A program made the position numbers and the translations under genes. The notes under the pieces were generated by a model. That model ran no database searches. It was not told where the DNA came from and was given only the letters and a program-made list of their open reading frames with translations. 40,022 nucleotides of DNA from Rhodobiaceae bacterium UBA7378 (GTDB taxonomy: Bacteria > Pseudomonadota > Alphaproteobacteria > RS24), in NCBI GenBank assembly GCA_002469805.1, contig DKNW01000084.1, positions 1 through 40,022 of the forward strand, read 5' to 3'. Shown here one piece after another: positions 8,180 through 17,037 of this stretch (the first letter of the stretch is position 1; every line of letters starts with the position of its first letter).

Positions 8180-9555
8180 TGGCACGCAAAAGCACATTCA
8201 TTTGCAATAATTGCGGCGAATCAAGCAGCAAATGGTCGGGCAAATGCGAGGCATGCGGCGCGTGGAATTCCATGACAGAAGAACCTGTTGGTGACCGCCC
8301 GCCCATTGGACGCGGCGCGAAACAGCAGAAGGGGCGCAAAGTTGAGCTATCCTCCCTCACCGGCTCGGACGCCGAACCCGCACGCCTCACGTCCGGCATT
8401 AGCGAACTCGACCGCGTATTGGGCGGCGGATTTGTTGCTGGCTCGGCCACTTTGCTAGGCGGTGACCCAGGTATTGGTAAATCAACCCTGCTCTTGCAGG
8501 CGGCTGCCAGCCTTGCGCGCAAGAACCTGCGCACTGTTTATATTTCGGGTGAGGAAGCGCTTGCACAATTACGCATGCGCGCAGCGCGGTTAAAGCTCAC
8601 CGATGCACCCGTCGAACTGGCAGCCGAAACAAATATTGCCGATATACGCAAAACGCTTGAGGGCACTGGTGATATTGGCATGGTGATCATCGATTCCATT
8701 CAGACCATGTGGTCGCCGGCTATTGAGGCGGCACCGGGCACAGTCAGCCAAGTGCGAGTATCGGGACAAGAGCTTATTCATTTCGCCAAAGCCAATGGCG
8801 TCGCCGTCATCTTGGTAGGGCATGTAACGAAAGACGGGCAAATTGCCGGGCCGCGCGTGCTGGAGCATATGGTCGATACGGTTGTTTATTTCGAAGGCGA
8901 TCGCGGCGACCAGTTTCGTATTCTGCGCGCCATCAAAAATCGTTTCGGCCCGGCCCATGAGATCGGCGTGTTCGAAATGCGCGAAGAAGGCCTTGCCGAA
9001 GTAAAAAATCCCTCTGCCCTGTTTCTAGAGGCGCGTGAGGAAAATGTGCCAGGTGCAGCCGTGTTTGCAGGCATTGAGGGCACGCGGCCTGTTCTGGTGG
9101 AAATTCAGGCGCTCGCGGCCCCATCATCGCTGGCGACACCGCGGCGCGCCATTGTCGGCTGGGACAGTGCGCGCTTGTCTATGGTGCTGGCGGTCCTGGA
9201 AGCACGCTGCGGCATGGCCTTTGGCGGACGTGATGTGTTTTTGAACGTTGCCGGAGGTCTGCGGATCAATGAACCGGCGGCAGACCTTGCCGTTGCAGCG
9301 GCGCTAATATCATCGATGTCCGGCAAGCCACTACCGCGCCAATCTGTTGTGTTTGGCGAGATTAGCCTCTCGGGTGCCGTGCGCCCTGTCAGTCAGGCGG
9401 AGTTGCGCCTGAAAGAAGCGGCGAAACTAGGCTTTCAAAAGGCGTTCGCACCCTCGGCAGACACCGCAGCCATGCCGGTAAAGGAAATTGAAGATCTCGG
9501 CGCGCTTATCGCGGCTCTCGGCGTATCCACGGACCTATCAGACAACGACTCATGA
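8179..9555 (+). CDS. radA: DNA repair protein RadA
   Basis: RadA is a RecA-like branch-migration helicase that helps process recombination intermediates. The 458-residue protein begins with a C4 zinc finger (CNNCGESSSKWSGKCEACG). The RecA-type core follows with Walker A GGDPGIGKSTLLLQ and MVIIDSIQT as Walker B. The RadA-specific motif KNRFG appears in RAIKNRFGPAHEIGVFEM, and the C-terminal Lon-like domain includes GWDSARLSMVLAVLEARCG and FGEISLSGAVRPV. The start is GTG at 8179, overlapping the mlaF stop by one base. The order radA-cvpA-purF is common in alphaproteobacteria. Confidence 0.97.
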   Translation: MARKSTFICNNCGESSSKWSGKCEACGAWNSMTEEPVGDRPPIGRGAKQQKGRKVELSSLTGSDAEPARLTSGISELDRVLGGGFVAGSATLLGGDPGIGKSTLLLQAAASLARKNLRTVYISGEEALAQLRMRAARLKLTDAPVELAAETNIADIRKTLEGTGDIGMVIIDSIQTMWSPAIEAAPGTVSQVRVSGQELIHFAKANGVAVILVGHVTKDGQIAGPRVLEHMVDTVVYFEGDRGDQFRILRAIKNRFGPAHEIGVFEMREEGLAEVKNPSALFLEAREENVPGAAVFAGIEGTRPVLVEIQALAAPSSLATPRRAIVGWDSARLSMVLAVLEARCGMAFGGRDVFLNVAGGLRINEPAADLAVAAALISSMSGKPLPRQSVVFGEISLSGAVRPVSQAELRLKEAAKLGFQKAFAPSADTAAMPVKEIEDLGALIAALGVSTDLSDNDS

Positions 9556-9568
9556 TAGGGTCTAGCTA

Positions 9569-10330
9569 ATGGAATTACTTGCCCTAGATTATGTCGTCTT
9601 TGCCGTTCTTCTGGTGTCGGCTGCGCTGTCACTATTGCGCGGATTTGTTAAGGAAATTCTCTCCATCACAGGCTGGATTGTTTCAAGCTATGCGGCGCTT
9701 TTTCTGGGGCCGCTCGTCAAGCCGTTTCTCGCGCCGTATATCAATATCGAATGGGTGGTCAATGCAGGCGCGCTGTTGCTGGTGTTTATGGTGTTCCTCA
9801 TTCTGTTTTCGTTCGCCAGCAACTTCATCTCATCGAAACTCAAAGATAGCGGCATTGGCATGCTCGACCGTACACTTGGCGTGGCGTTTGGCGGCTTGCG
9901 CGGCGCGTTCATCGTGTGTCTGGCATATTTTGTGGTGGTACTAGTATTGCCTGAAAAAGACCATCCTGACTGGATACGCGACGCAAAAGTAAGGCCGCTT
10001 CTGCAGACAGGCACGCGGGTTATGGTTGCTGTGGTGCCGATGGACCGGTTGCCGCTAAACATTACCAATATTGAAGGCATGCTAATGAATATGCCCGAGC
10101 AGCGCTTTGACCAACTGGCACCCAAATTGTTGCCAGACCTAATGCCAAAATCTGGCCCTACATCTGATGGCGCTTCCAATAATGCTTCTGGCACACCTCA
10201 AGCCGCTGCGCCGGGTATGGGTGATACGAACCTCAAGGAACCACAAGACACGCAAGCTGACACAGGCTATAAACAAAACGACAGAGACCTGATGGAGCGT
10301 CTCATCCGCAATACGGAAGGTGTCAGATGA
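9569..10330 (+). CDS. cvpA: CvpA family membrane protein
   Basis: This is a polytopic inner-membrane protein related to the colicin V production factor. Its biochemical role is not settled in the family. In 253 residues, four membrane segments occupy about 1-130. These include DYVVFAVLLVSAALSLLRGF with the family motif RGFVKEILSI, and the LDRTLGVAFGGLRGAF motif. A soluble tail of about 100 residues, rich in Pro, Asn and Gln, follows. It sits between radA and purF, and its last four bases overlap the purF start. The name CvpA is historical. The link to purine genes is one of conserved position only. Confidence 0.9.
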   Translation: MELLALDYVVFAVLLVSAALSLLRGFVKEILSITGWIVSSYAALFLGPLVKPFLAPYINIEWVVNAGALLLVFMVFLILFSFASNFISSKLKDSGIGMLDRTLGVAFGGLRGAFIVCLAYFVVVLVLPEKDHPDWIRDAKVRPLLQTGTRVMVAVVPMDRLPLNITNIEGMLMNMPEQRFDQLAPKLLPDLMPKSGPTSDGASNNASGTPQAAAPGMGDTNLKEPQDTQADTGYKQNDRDLMERLIRNTEGVR

Positions 10331-11799
10331 ATTCGCACAATTCCTATGGCGATACGCTATATTATGGCGACAGGCTGCGCGAAGAGTGTGGTGTGTTTGG
10401 CGTGTTCGGGCATCCCGACGCTGCAGCATTAACAGCCTTGGGGCTTCACGCTTTGCAGCATCGCGGTCAGGAAGCGGCCGGCATTGTTTCTTTTGACGGC
10501 AAACAATTTCACGCCGAGCGTCGCCTTGGGCTGGTGAGCGATCACTTTACCAAAGCCAGTATTCTCGACCGCTTGCAGGGCAATATGGCCTGCGGCCATG
10601 TGCGCTACTCGACGACGGGCGAAACAATTTTGCGCAATGTGCAACCGCTATTTGCCGATCTGTCGGGCGGTGGTTTTGCAGTTGCCCATAATGGCAACCT
10701 CACCAATGCGCTGACTTTACGTAATTCCCTCGTGCGCGACGGCGCTATCTTCCAATCAACGTCTGACACCGAAACAATTTTGCAACTTGTGGCGCGCTCC
10801 AGCCGCGTGAACACGCTGTCACGTTTTACCGATGCGCTTTTCCAAATCGAGGGTGCTTATGCACTGGTCGTCATGACCAACAAAAAACTGATCGGCGCGC
10901 GCGACCCGCTGGGCATTCGCCCGCTTGTGCTGGGCCAGCTTGATGGGCACTATATTCTGGCGTCGGAAACATGCGCGTTTGACATTATCGGTGCGCAGTT
11001 TGTCCGCGAGGTTGAGAACGGCGAAATTGTTATTATCACCGAAGACGGCATTGAAAGCGTGAAGCCATTTCCGCCCGCGCCTGAGCGTCCCTGCATTTTC
11101 GAATATATCTATTTCTCGCGGCCCGATAGCGTGGTCGGCGGCAAGAGCGTTTATGACTGCCGCAAGGCGTTTGGTCGCCAGCTCGCATTTGAAAATCCGG
11201 TACCCGCCGATGTGGTTATACCCGTTCCCGATAGTGGCGTACCGGCGGCCATTGGCTATGCCGAACAATCCAGCATCCCGTTCGAGCTTGGCATCATCCG
11301 CAACCACTATGTTGGGCGCACCTTCATTGAACCTCAACAATCAATCCGCGCCTTTTCTGTTAAGCTGAAACACAATGCAAACCGCATTCACGTCGATGGG
11401 AAGCGGGTCATTTTGATTGACGATTCCATTGTTCGCGGTACGACGTCGGTTAAAATTGTGCAGATGATGCGCGAAGCCGGCGCGACGGAAGTGCATATGC
11501 GGATTGCCGCGCCGCCAATCAAGCACCCAGATTTTTATGGCATCGATACGCCCAATCAAGAACAACTCCTTGCCGCGAACCATTCATTGGAAGAAATGCG
11601 CGAGTATATTGGCGTGGATAGCCTTGCATTTCTCACCGTTGACGGATTGTACAAGGCGATGGGGCATGAAAAAGGGCGAGACCCGGTGCGCCCGCAATTT
11701 ACCGATCATTGTTTCACTGGCGACTACCCGACCGGCCTGACAGACCAGCAAGATGACAGCCAGATCAAACAGCTGTCACTGCTCGCCGAACAGGGCTAG
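10327..11799 (+). CDS. purF: Amidophosphoribosyltransferase PurF
   Basis: PurF catalyses the first committed step of purine synthesis: glutamine plus PRPP gives phosphoribosylamine. The 490-residue protein carries a 20-residue propeptide ending LREE before Cys21 (CGVFGVFGHPDAA), the N-terminal nucleophile of the glutaminase domain. Also visible are HALQHRGQEAAGIV, GHVRYST and the NGNL segment, then the phosphoribosyltransferase domain with YIYFSRPDS and the PRPP loop VILIDDSIVRGTTS. The cysteine ligands sometimes present for an iron-sulfur cluster are not obvious in the C-terminal part. The ATG overlaps the cvpA stop by four bases. Confidence 0.97.
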   Translation: MNSHNSYGDTLYYGDRLREECGVFGVFGHPDAAALTALGLHALQHRGQEAAGIVSFDGKQFHAERRLGLVSDHFTKASILDRLQGNMACGHVRYSTTGETILRNVQPLFADLSGGGFAVAHNGNLTNALTLRNSLVRDGAIFQSTSDTETILQLVARSSRVNTLSRFTDALFQIEGAYALVVMTNKKLIGARDPLGIRPLVLGQLDGHYILASETCAFDIIGAQFVREVENGEIVIITEDGIESVKPFPPAPERPCIFEYIYFSRPDSVVGGKSVYDCRKAFGRQLAFENPVPADVVIPVPDSGVPAAIGYAEQSSIPFELGIIRNHYVGRTFIEPQQSIRAFSVKLKHNANRIHVDGKRVILIDDSIVRGTTSVKIVQMMREAGATEVHMRIAAPPIKHPDFYGIDTPNQEQLLAANHSLEEMREYIGVDSLAFLTVDGLYKAMGHEKGRDPVRPQFTDHCFTGDYPTGLTDQQDDSQIKQLSLLAEQG

Positions 11800-11807
11800 C
11801 CGAACGC

Positions 11808-12527
11808 ATGACAACACCAACATCTGATTTCTCGGGGCGCGTGGCGCTCGTCACCGGTGCCTCTCGTGGCTTAGGATATGCCGTCGCGCATGCGCTGGCG
11901 CTTGCCGGTGCACATGTTCTGCTTCTAGGCCGCACGCAAGGAGCGCTTGAAGCGCTATATGACGACATCATGGCAAATGGCGGGGAGGCCACCGGCGTGC
12001 CCATGGATATTACCGATGGCGATGCAATTGATCGGCTGGGGGCTACGCTGGCAGAACGCTGGGGGCGTCTTGATATACTTGTCGGCAATGCTGGCGATCT
12101 GGGCCCGATCACGCCCGTCAGCCATATTGACCCCAAGGCGTTTGACAAAGCACTCAGTGTTAATGTGATAGCGAATGCGCGGCTTATTCGTGCGATGGAA
12201 CCGCTACTGCTGCAGGCCGAGAGCCCACGCGCAGTTTTTGTCACATCAGGCGCGGCCAGCAAAGCGCGGCCTTTTTGGGGGACGTATGCGACGTCAAAAG
12301 CAGCGCTGGATGCGCTGGTGAAAACCTGGGCACATGAACATGAAAATGACGCATTGCGGGTTAACCTTTTGTCGCCGGGCCCTGTTCGTACCGCCATGCG
12401 CGCGCAAGCCATGCCGGGCGAAGACCCTGAAACGCTAGCAACACCCGCGGATGTTGCGCCGTTATTTCTCGAATTATTATCGCCGGACGAAACGCGCACG
12501 GGCGAGATCATCCCATTTACGCCTTAA
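11808..12527 (+). CDS. SDR-family oxidoreductase
   Basis: This is a 239-residue classical short-chain dehydrogenase/reductase with an unknown substrate. It has the cofactor motif TGASRGLG (residues about 17-24), an arginine after the second strand (LLGRTQ) that suggests NADP(H), the structural motif LVGNAGD in place of NNAG, and serine in FVTSGAASK with YATSK as the catalytic Tyr and Lys. The C-terminal part LSPGPVRTAMRAQAMPGED is typical. It lies nine bases after purF on the same strand, an arrangement I associate with alphaproteobacteria. Its stop is only three bases from the convergent der stop. Confidence 0.85.
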   Translation: MTTPTSDFSGRVALVTGASRGLGYAVAHALALAGAHVLLLGRTQGALEALYDDIMANGGEATGVPMDITDGDAIDRLGATLAERWGRLDILVGNAGDLGPITPVSHIDPKAFDKALSVNVIANARLIRAMEPLLLQAESPRAVFVTSGAASKARPFWGTYATSKAALDALVKTWAHEHENDALRVNLLSPGPVRTAMRAQAMPGEDPETLATPADVAPLFLELLSPDETRTGEIIPFTP

Positions 12528-12530
12528 TCG

Positions 12531-13955
12531 CTACTTGTCCTGATAAGGGTTTTTACCTTTGCGGACAAATATCCGAACTGGCACACCGTCCAGCCTAAAA
12601 GTTTCTCGCAAGGTGTTGACCAAATAGCGCTGATAGCTCTCGGGTACTGCGTGTCCGCGACTTGAAAATGTCACGAATGTTGGCGGGCGCGACTTAGCTT
12701 GGGTAATATATCGCAAGCGCACCGGGCGGCCTTTGTCGGCTGGTGGCGGGTGCCGCTCGATAACATTGCTCAGCCAATTATTTAGCTTGGCCGTGCCGAT
12801 GCGTGCATTCCAGATAGCATATTGTTTGATAATGGCTGGCATTAGCCGATCGACGCCATGGCCAGTTTCAGCCGACAGCATAACAACCGGAACGCCGCGC
12901 AATTTGGGCAATGCCCGCACCAGCGTGTCACTAACCGTCTGACGCACTTCCTGCCGATCAAACTTCAAATCCCATTTATTAATACCGATAATAAGCGCAC
13001 GCCCCTCGCGTTCCACCAGATCGGCCAGCTGCACATCCTGCTTGTCGAACGGGCTGGTAGCATCGATCAACAACACCACAACTTCGGCAAAGCGTACCGC
13101 CCGCAAACCATCGGCAACCGACAGCTTCTCAAGTTTTTCCGTTACGCGCGCTTTGCGGCGCATACCGGCTGTATCCCATAATGTTACCGGCCTACCGCCC
13201 TTCGGTGCGCCGTCACCGTTCCACATCCAATTTACCGAAATGCTATCGCGCGTAATGCCGGCCTCCGGGCCGGTCAAAAGGCGGTCAGTTCCCAATAGCC
13301 GGTTAATTAAGGTGGACTTGCCGGCATTAGGCCGCCCCAAAATCGCAACCCGAAGGGGGCGCTCGGGGTCATCTTCAAAAGGCGTTTCGGGATCAAAAGC
13401 TGCGTCTTCCTCGTCTTCGAAATCAAGCGGGTCATCGCCCTGTTGGGCCTGCGTGTGCGCCTGAATTGCATCGCGCAACTGGGTATACAGCTCATCTGTT
13501 CCCTGCCCATGCTCCGCGGACAAAGCGATCGGGGTACCAAGACCAAGTTTATATGCCTCGTTATATCCAGGCTCGCCCGCGCGTCCTTCGCATTTATTCG
13601 CCGCCAAAATGACCGGTGCATTGGTTTTGCGCAAAAGCCGGGCAAAAAACTCATCCTCCGGCAACAGGCCAGCGCGCGCATCGGTGAGCATCAACACCAT
13701 ATCAGCTTCTTCGATAGCGGCTTCGGTCTGCTCGCGCATGCGCGCCTGCAAAGAACCCGCACGCCCCTCTTCAAAACCGGCAGTATCGACGATCTGAAAG
13801 CGCAAATCACCAAGCCGCGCATCACCGAAACGCCGGTCACGCGTCACACCCGGTTGGTCATCAACCAAAGCAAGCCGTCGGCCTACGAGCCGGTTAAACA
13901 GTGTGGATTTGCCTACATTGGGCCGGCCAACAATAGCCAGAACAAACGGTTGCAT
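12531..13955 (-). CDS. der: Ribosome biogenesis GTPase Der
   Basis: Der is an essential double GTPase needed for maturation of the 50S subunit. The 474-residue protein has two G domains in tandem. The first starts AIVGRPNVGKSTLFNRL, with DTAGFE and ANKCE. A Glu/Asp-rich linker follows near residues 165-195, and the second begins AILGRPNAGKSTLINRL with DTAGMR and NKWD. A KH-like C-terminal domain ends RIFVRKGKNPY. Upstream on the same strand is bamB, an order also found in gammaproteobacteria (yfgM-bamB-der). Confidence 0.97.
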   Translation of the reverse strand: MQPFVLAIVGRPNVGKSTLFNRLVGRRLALVDDQPGVTRDRRFGDARLGDLRFQIVDTAGFEEGRAGSLQARMREQTEAAIEEADMVLMLTDARAGLLPEDEFFARLLRKTNAPVILAANKCEGRAGEPGYNEAYKLGLGTPIALSAEHGQGTDELYTQLRDAIQAHTQAQQGDDPLDFEDEEDAAFDPETPFEDDPERPLRVAILGRPNAGKSTLINRLLGTDRLLTGPEAGITRDSISVNWMWNGDGAPKGGRPVTLWDTAGMRRKARVTEKLEKLSVADGLRAVRFAEVVVLLIDATSPFDKQDVQLADLVEREGRALIIGINKWDLKFDRQEVRQTVSDTLVRALPKLRGVPVVMLSAETGHGVDRLMPAIIKQYAIWNARIGTAKLNNWLSNVIERHPPPADKGRPVRLRYITQAKSRPPTFVTFSSRGHAVPESYQRYLVNTLRETFRLDGVPVRIFVRKGKNPYQDK

Positions 13956-13976
13956 TATCTTTTACGTCCGTGGTCG

Positions 13977-15365
13977 TTACCGACGCGCGATCAAACTACC
14001 GTCGTCGGCAAGGAAATAAATCGTGCCATCCGCGATCACTGGCGGCACATTGATTGGCTCATCCAGATCCACGCGCGTTTCGATTGCGCCAGTTTCTGGA
14101 TCAAGAGCCAGAAGCTCTCCGGTTGACGAAGCGACATAAATTTTCCCGCTGGCCAAAATCGGCCCCGTCCAATTAATGCGACCTTCGCGGTCATCGGGGT
14201 CTTCAAAGGCTGGAAGCTGGGAGACCCACCGCACGCGGCCCTGGCCGCTTGACAGGCAGACAACCTGTCCATCCAGTGTGACAACGAAAATAAAATCGCC
14301 CAAAACCCACGGCGTTTCAATGGACCCGATATCAGCCGTCCAGATGCGCTCGCCCGTCCGCATGTCGATGCTGACCATGCGGCCACCATGCGACACTGCA
14401 AAAACACGGTCGCCATCAATCACCGGACGGCCGACAATCGCATTCAGTTCGGATAGCGGTGTGATCTGGGTCGACCGACTTGTTAGACTGTCAGTCCAAG
14501 CCACGCGACCATTAATGCTGTTTAGCGCAACAATTTCGCCAGAATTGAAGCCAGCAACCACCATGCGGGAATCTACCGCCGGGCTGGTCGCTCCGATAAC
14601 GGTCGCCAGCTCTGTAATCGCCAGATGCTCCCACAAGCGACTGCCATCCTGTGTTGAAAACACCTGCAGACGGCTGTCGCGCGACACGACATAAAGTCGC
14701 CCGCCGCGAATGGTCGGCGCGTTTGAAAACGGCACCGCATTACTCACCTGCCAGATCACCTCGCCGGTTTCAGCGGACAGAGCCCTTATCTCGCCGAAGC
14801 CAGTGGTCACAAAAACCCGACCATCATCATAGGCAATGCCACCGCCAAATCCGTCCTCAATATCAACGCTGAGTTCGCGAAATCCGATGAACCGCGTCAA
14901 ACTTGGGTTCGGTTTTTTATCATCACTCATTACTGAGCGCTGCCAGATCTTTTTGCCCGTGCTCGCGTCTAGTGCAACAACGTCCAGTTCTGCACCCAGC
15001 GCGAAAACCTTGCCTTCGGCAACAACTGGCGGGCTTTTTAAACGCAAATCGCTTGTATTGCCCGATACAGCGTCAACCTCAAACCCCTCCTGCGTACCGT
15101 CTAATTCAAGGTGATAGGCGGCGTGGCTTGCATAGCCGCCGGGGTTGGGCCATTCCATATTTCTGAAAACTGGCGGCAAGGCCACGGCTTGCTGTTCAAC
15201 GCGAGGGTCAACAGCCAATGCGCGTTCAAAGCTCAAAACAGAAATGCGTTCGCCAGCCAGTTTCGGCTTTTCATCGTCCCCACACGCTGCCAGCAGAAAT
15301 GCCAGCCCCACCACTGGCACCATAGGGCGCACACGCGCTTTGAAATAGCTGAACATGGTATTCAT
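13977..15365 (-). CDS. bamB: Outer-membrane assembly lipoprotein BamB
   Basis: BamB is a beta-propeller lipoprotein of the BAM complex that helps insert beta-barrel proteins into the outer membrane. From the ATG at 15365 it has 462 residues. A signal peptide ends in the lipobox LLAAC with the lipidated cysteine at residue 28. PQQ-type WD-like repeats follow, each with blocks such as VVALDASTGKKIWQ, IRALSAETGEVIWQV, IVALNSINGRVAW, MVSIDMRTGERIWTA and LLALDPETGAIETRV. The open frame extends to 15434, but that start would overlap the upstream gene and displace the signal peptide. The ATG at 15365 has AGAGG upstream. Confidence 0.93.
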   Translation of the reverse strand: MNTMFSYFKARVRPMVPVVGLAFLLAACGDDEKPKLAGERISVLSFERALAVDPRVEQQAVALPPVFRNMEWPNPGGYASHAAYHLELDGTQEGFEVDAVSGNTSDLRLKSPPVVAEGKVFALGAELDVVALDASTGKKIWQRSVMSDDKKPNPSLTRFIGFRELSVDIEDGFGGGIAYDDGRVFVTTGFGEIRALSAETGEVIWQVSNAVPFSNAPTIRGGRLYVVSRDSRLQVFSTQDGSRLWEHLAITELATVIGATSPAVDSRMVVAGFNSGEIVALNSINGRVAWTDSLTSRSTQITPLSELNAIVGRPVIDGDRVFAVSHGGRMVSIDMRTGERIWTADIGSIETPWVLGDFIFVVTLDGQVVCLSSGQGRVRWVSQLPAFEDPDDREGRINWTGPILASGKIYVASSTGELLALDPETGAIETRVDLDEPINVPPVIADGTIYFLADDGSLIARR

Positions 15366-15396
15366 CGGCTCTTGCCTCTCACAAATTCTAGAATGT

Positions 15397-16071
15397 CTAT
15401 TCAGGTGCCCGAGATGGTCGCAGCTTGGCCTCAACCTCGCTCAACATAATACGCGCCCGCTGTTTACTCAGCGGCGTGGCATCCGGGTCAGCGAGCTGCT
15501 GGCTATATAACTCACGCGCCTTTAGCGGGGCGTCTTTGGTGAAATAAGCTAGCGCGAGAATATCCCGCGCAATAGGTCGGAACGCATTGCCGTCATCCAT
15601 AAGACGCGCCAGCCGCGCCGCGATATCGTCGGCATTAGCTGTTTGATTGACCAAAACGATTGCCGCTTGCAGGCGCGCATAATCGCGCAATGGGCGCGCA
15701 AGGTCCCCGCGCGCTGCCAGCGCATCAAAGCCGGTAAGTGCGTTCGTATAATCGCCCGCCTCGGCCGATGCGCGCGCCGCGCTAAAGGCTGCCAAAACGC
15801 CATAACCATTATTTTCTTGTTCAGCGAAAGCGCCGAAAAGTGCCGTTTCATCTGCGCTTTCTTCATCGCCAAGCTGTTGCAGAAGTTCTTCATAGCGTAC
15901 AGATGCAGCCTCGTTTTGAGACGTCTGATAGGTCCGATAGCCGACAATAATTGCTACAATCAAAACAATGGCAATTGCACCGCCAATAACCAGCAAGCCG
16001 TATCGATCCCACATGGATTGCCACTTGTCGCGGCGAAGTTCGGCATCTACTTCAGCAAAAATATCACTCAC
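15397..16071 (-). CDS. YfgM-like membrane-anchored tetratricopeptide protein
   Basis: This 224-residue protein matches the layout of YfgM. A short cytosolic N-terminus (MSDIFAEVDAELRRDKWQ) is followed by one membrane helix at about residues 25-48 (LLVIGGAIAIVLIVAIIVGY). A periplasmic all-helical TPR-like region to the C-terminus is rich in Ala, Leu and Arg. YfgM in E. coli is an ancillary factor of the Sec translocon with chaperones. That role is inferred here from the anchor and from the conserved order with bamB and der. It is 31 bases upstream of bamB and 22 bases downstream of panB. Confidence 0.85.
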   Translation of the reverse strand: MSDIFAEVDAELRRDKWQSMWDRYGLLVIGGAIAIVLIVAIIVGYRTYQTSQNEAASVRYEELLQQLGDEESADETALFGAFAEQENNGYGVLAAFSAARASAEAGDYTNALTGFDALAARGDLARPLRDYARLQAAIVLVNQTANADDIAARLARLMDDGNAFRPIARDILALAYFTKDAPLKARELYSQQLADPDATPLSKQRARIMLSEVEAKLRPSRAPE

Positions 16072-16093
16072 TGGGTGCTCCTCATTCGGCCTT

Positions 16094-16924
16094 TTACTTT
16101 TCTTCGTCAGCTTTCATAGCATAGGTATGCTTTTGCTCAGGAAATTTTCTTGCGCGCACTTCCTGTGCATAGGATTCCGCAGCATTGGCAATCTGTGTTC
16201 CCAGCGTTGCAAACTCTTTAACGAATTTCGGAACACTCGGCGATAACCCCAACATGTCTTCAGTCACCAGGATCTGCCCGTCGCACCCCGGCGACGCCCC
16301 GATGCCAATTGTCGGCACACTAATCTCGGCAGAAATTTTGTCAGCAAGTTCAGCCGCGATACCTTCCAGCACAATGGCGAAAGCACCAGCACGGGCCAGC
16401 GCGCGCGCATCTTCCTCAATTTCCGGCCATTCAGCGTGGGTGCGTCCTTGCGTTTTGAACCCGCCCATAATATTCACGTTTTGCGGTGTCAGGCCAATAT
16501 GCCCCATAACCGGAATGCCGCGCTCGGTCAGATGTCGTACGGTTGGCTCCATGCGTACGCCGCCTTCCAGCTTGACGGCCTGCGCGCCGGTTTCCTTAAT
16601 GGCGCGCGCTGCATTGTGAAACGCATGCGCTGGGCTTTCTTCATAGGTTCCGAACGGTAAGTCAATCACGACCAGCGCTTTTTGCGAACCACGCACAACG
16701 GCGGCGCCATGGGCAATCATCATCTCGAGGGTAACGCCGAGCGTTGTCTCCATGCCATACATCACCATGCCGAGGCTGTCCCCGACGAGCAAAAGATCAA
16801 CATGCGGGTCGATTAATTTAGCGGTGTGGGCGTGATAAGATGTCAGGCAAACGATTGGTTCTTCGCCTTTTCGCGCCACAAGTTGAGGAACCGTAAGGCG
16901 CTTGGCTGCCGCGTGAATAGACAT
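16094..16924 (-). CDS. panB: 3-methyl-2-oxobutanoate hydroxymethyltransferase
   Basis: PanB transfers a hydroxymethyl group from methylene-tetrahydrofolate to alpha-ketoisovalerate, the first step towards pantothenate and CoA. The 276-residue enzyme shows VDLLLVGDSLGMVMYG (metal and substrate aspartate), FGTYEESPAHAFHNAAR, AVKLEGG, MGHIGLTPQNVN with a PanB-typical histidine, and IGIGASPGCDGQILVTEDMLGL. The start at 16924 has GGAG six bases upstream. The upstream in-frame ATG at 16960 adds 12 residues unlike the family. No panC is adjacent. It is followed on the same strand by the TPR protein, so it may lead that operon. Confidence 0.95.
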   Translation of the reverse strand: MSIHAAAKRLTVPQLVARKGEEPIVCLTSYHAHTAKLIDPHVDLLLVGDSLGMVMYGMETTLGVTLEMMIAHGAAVVRGSQKALVVIDLPFGTYEESPAHAFHNAARAIKETGAQAVKLEGGVRMEPTVRHLTERGIPVMGHIGLTPQNVNIMGGFKTQGRTHAEWPEIEEDARALARAGAFAIVLEGIAAELADKISAEISVPTIGIGASPGCDGQILVTEDMLGLSPSVPKFVKEFATLGTQIANAAESYAQEVRARKFPEQKHTYAMKADEEK

Positions 16925-17037
16925 GTAATTCTCCAGAACCCCACGCCGGAAACCGGCCAATAAAGGGTGTGAAAGCTGTCTGCGAGAACCGCGAGACCCA
17001 CGAGCGAAAGCTAGCCGAAATTAGGCATGAGCGCAAA

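Noticed and set aside
15366..15434. Longer bamB start
   Set aside because: It would overlap the TPR gene and push the lipoprotein signal peptide away from the N-terminus.
16945..16957. GCCGG-AAA-CCGGC hairpin upstream of panB
   Set aside because: Only five pairs and no T run on either strand, so it is too weak to call a terminator or regulatory structure.
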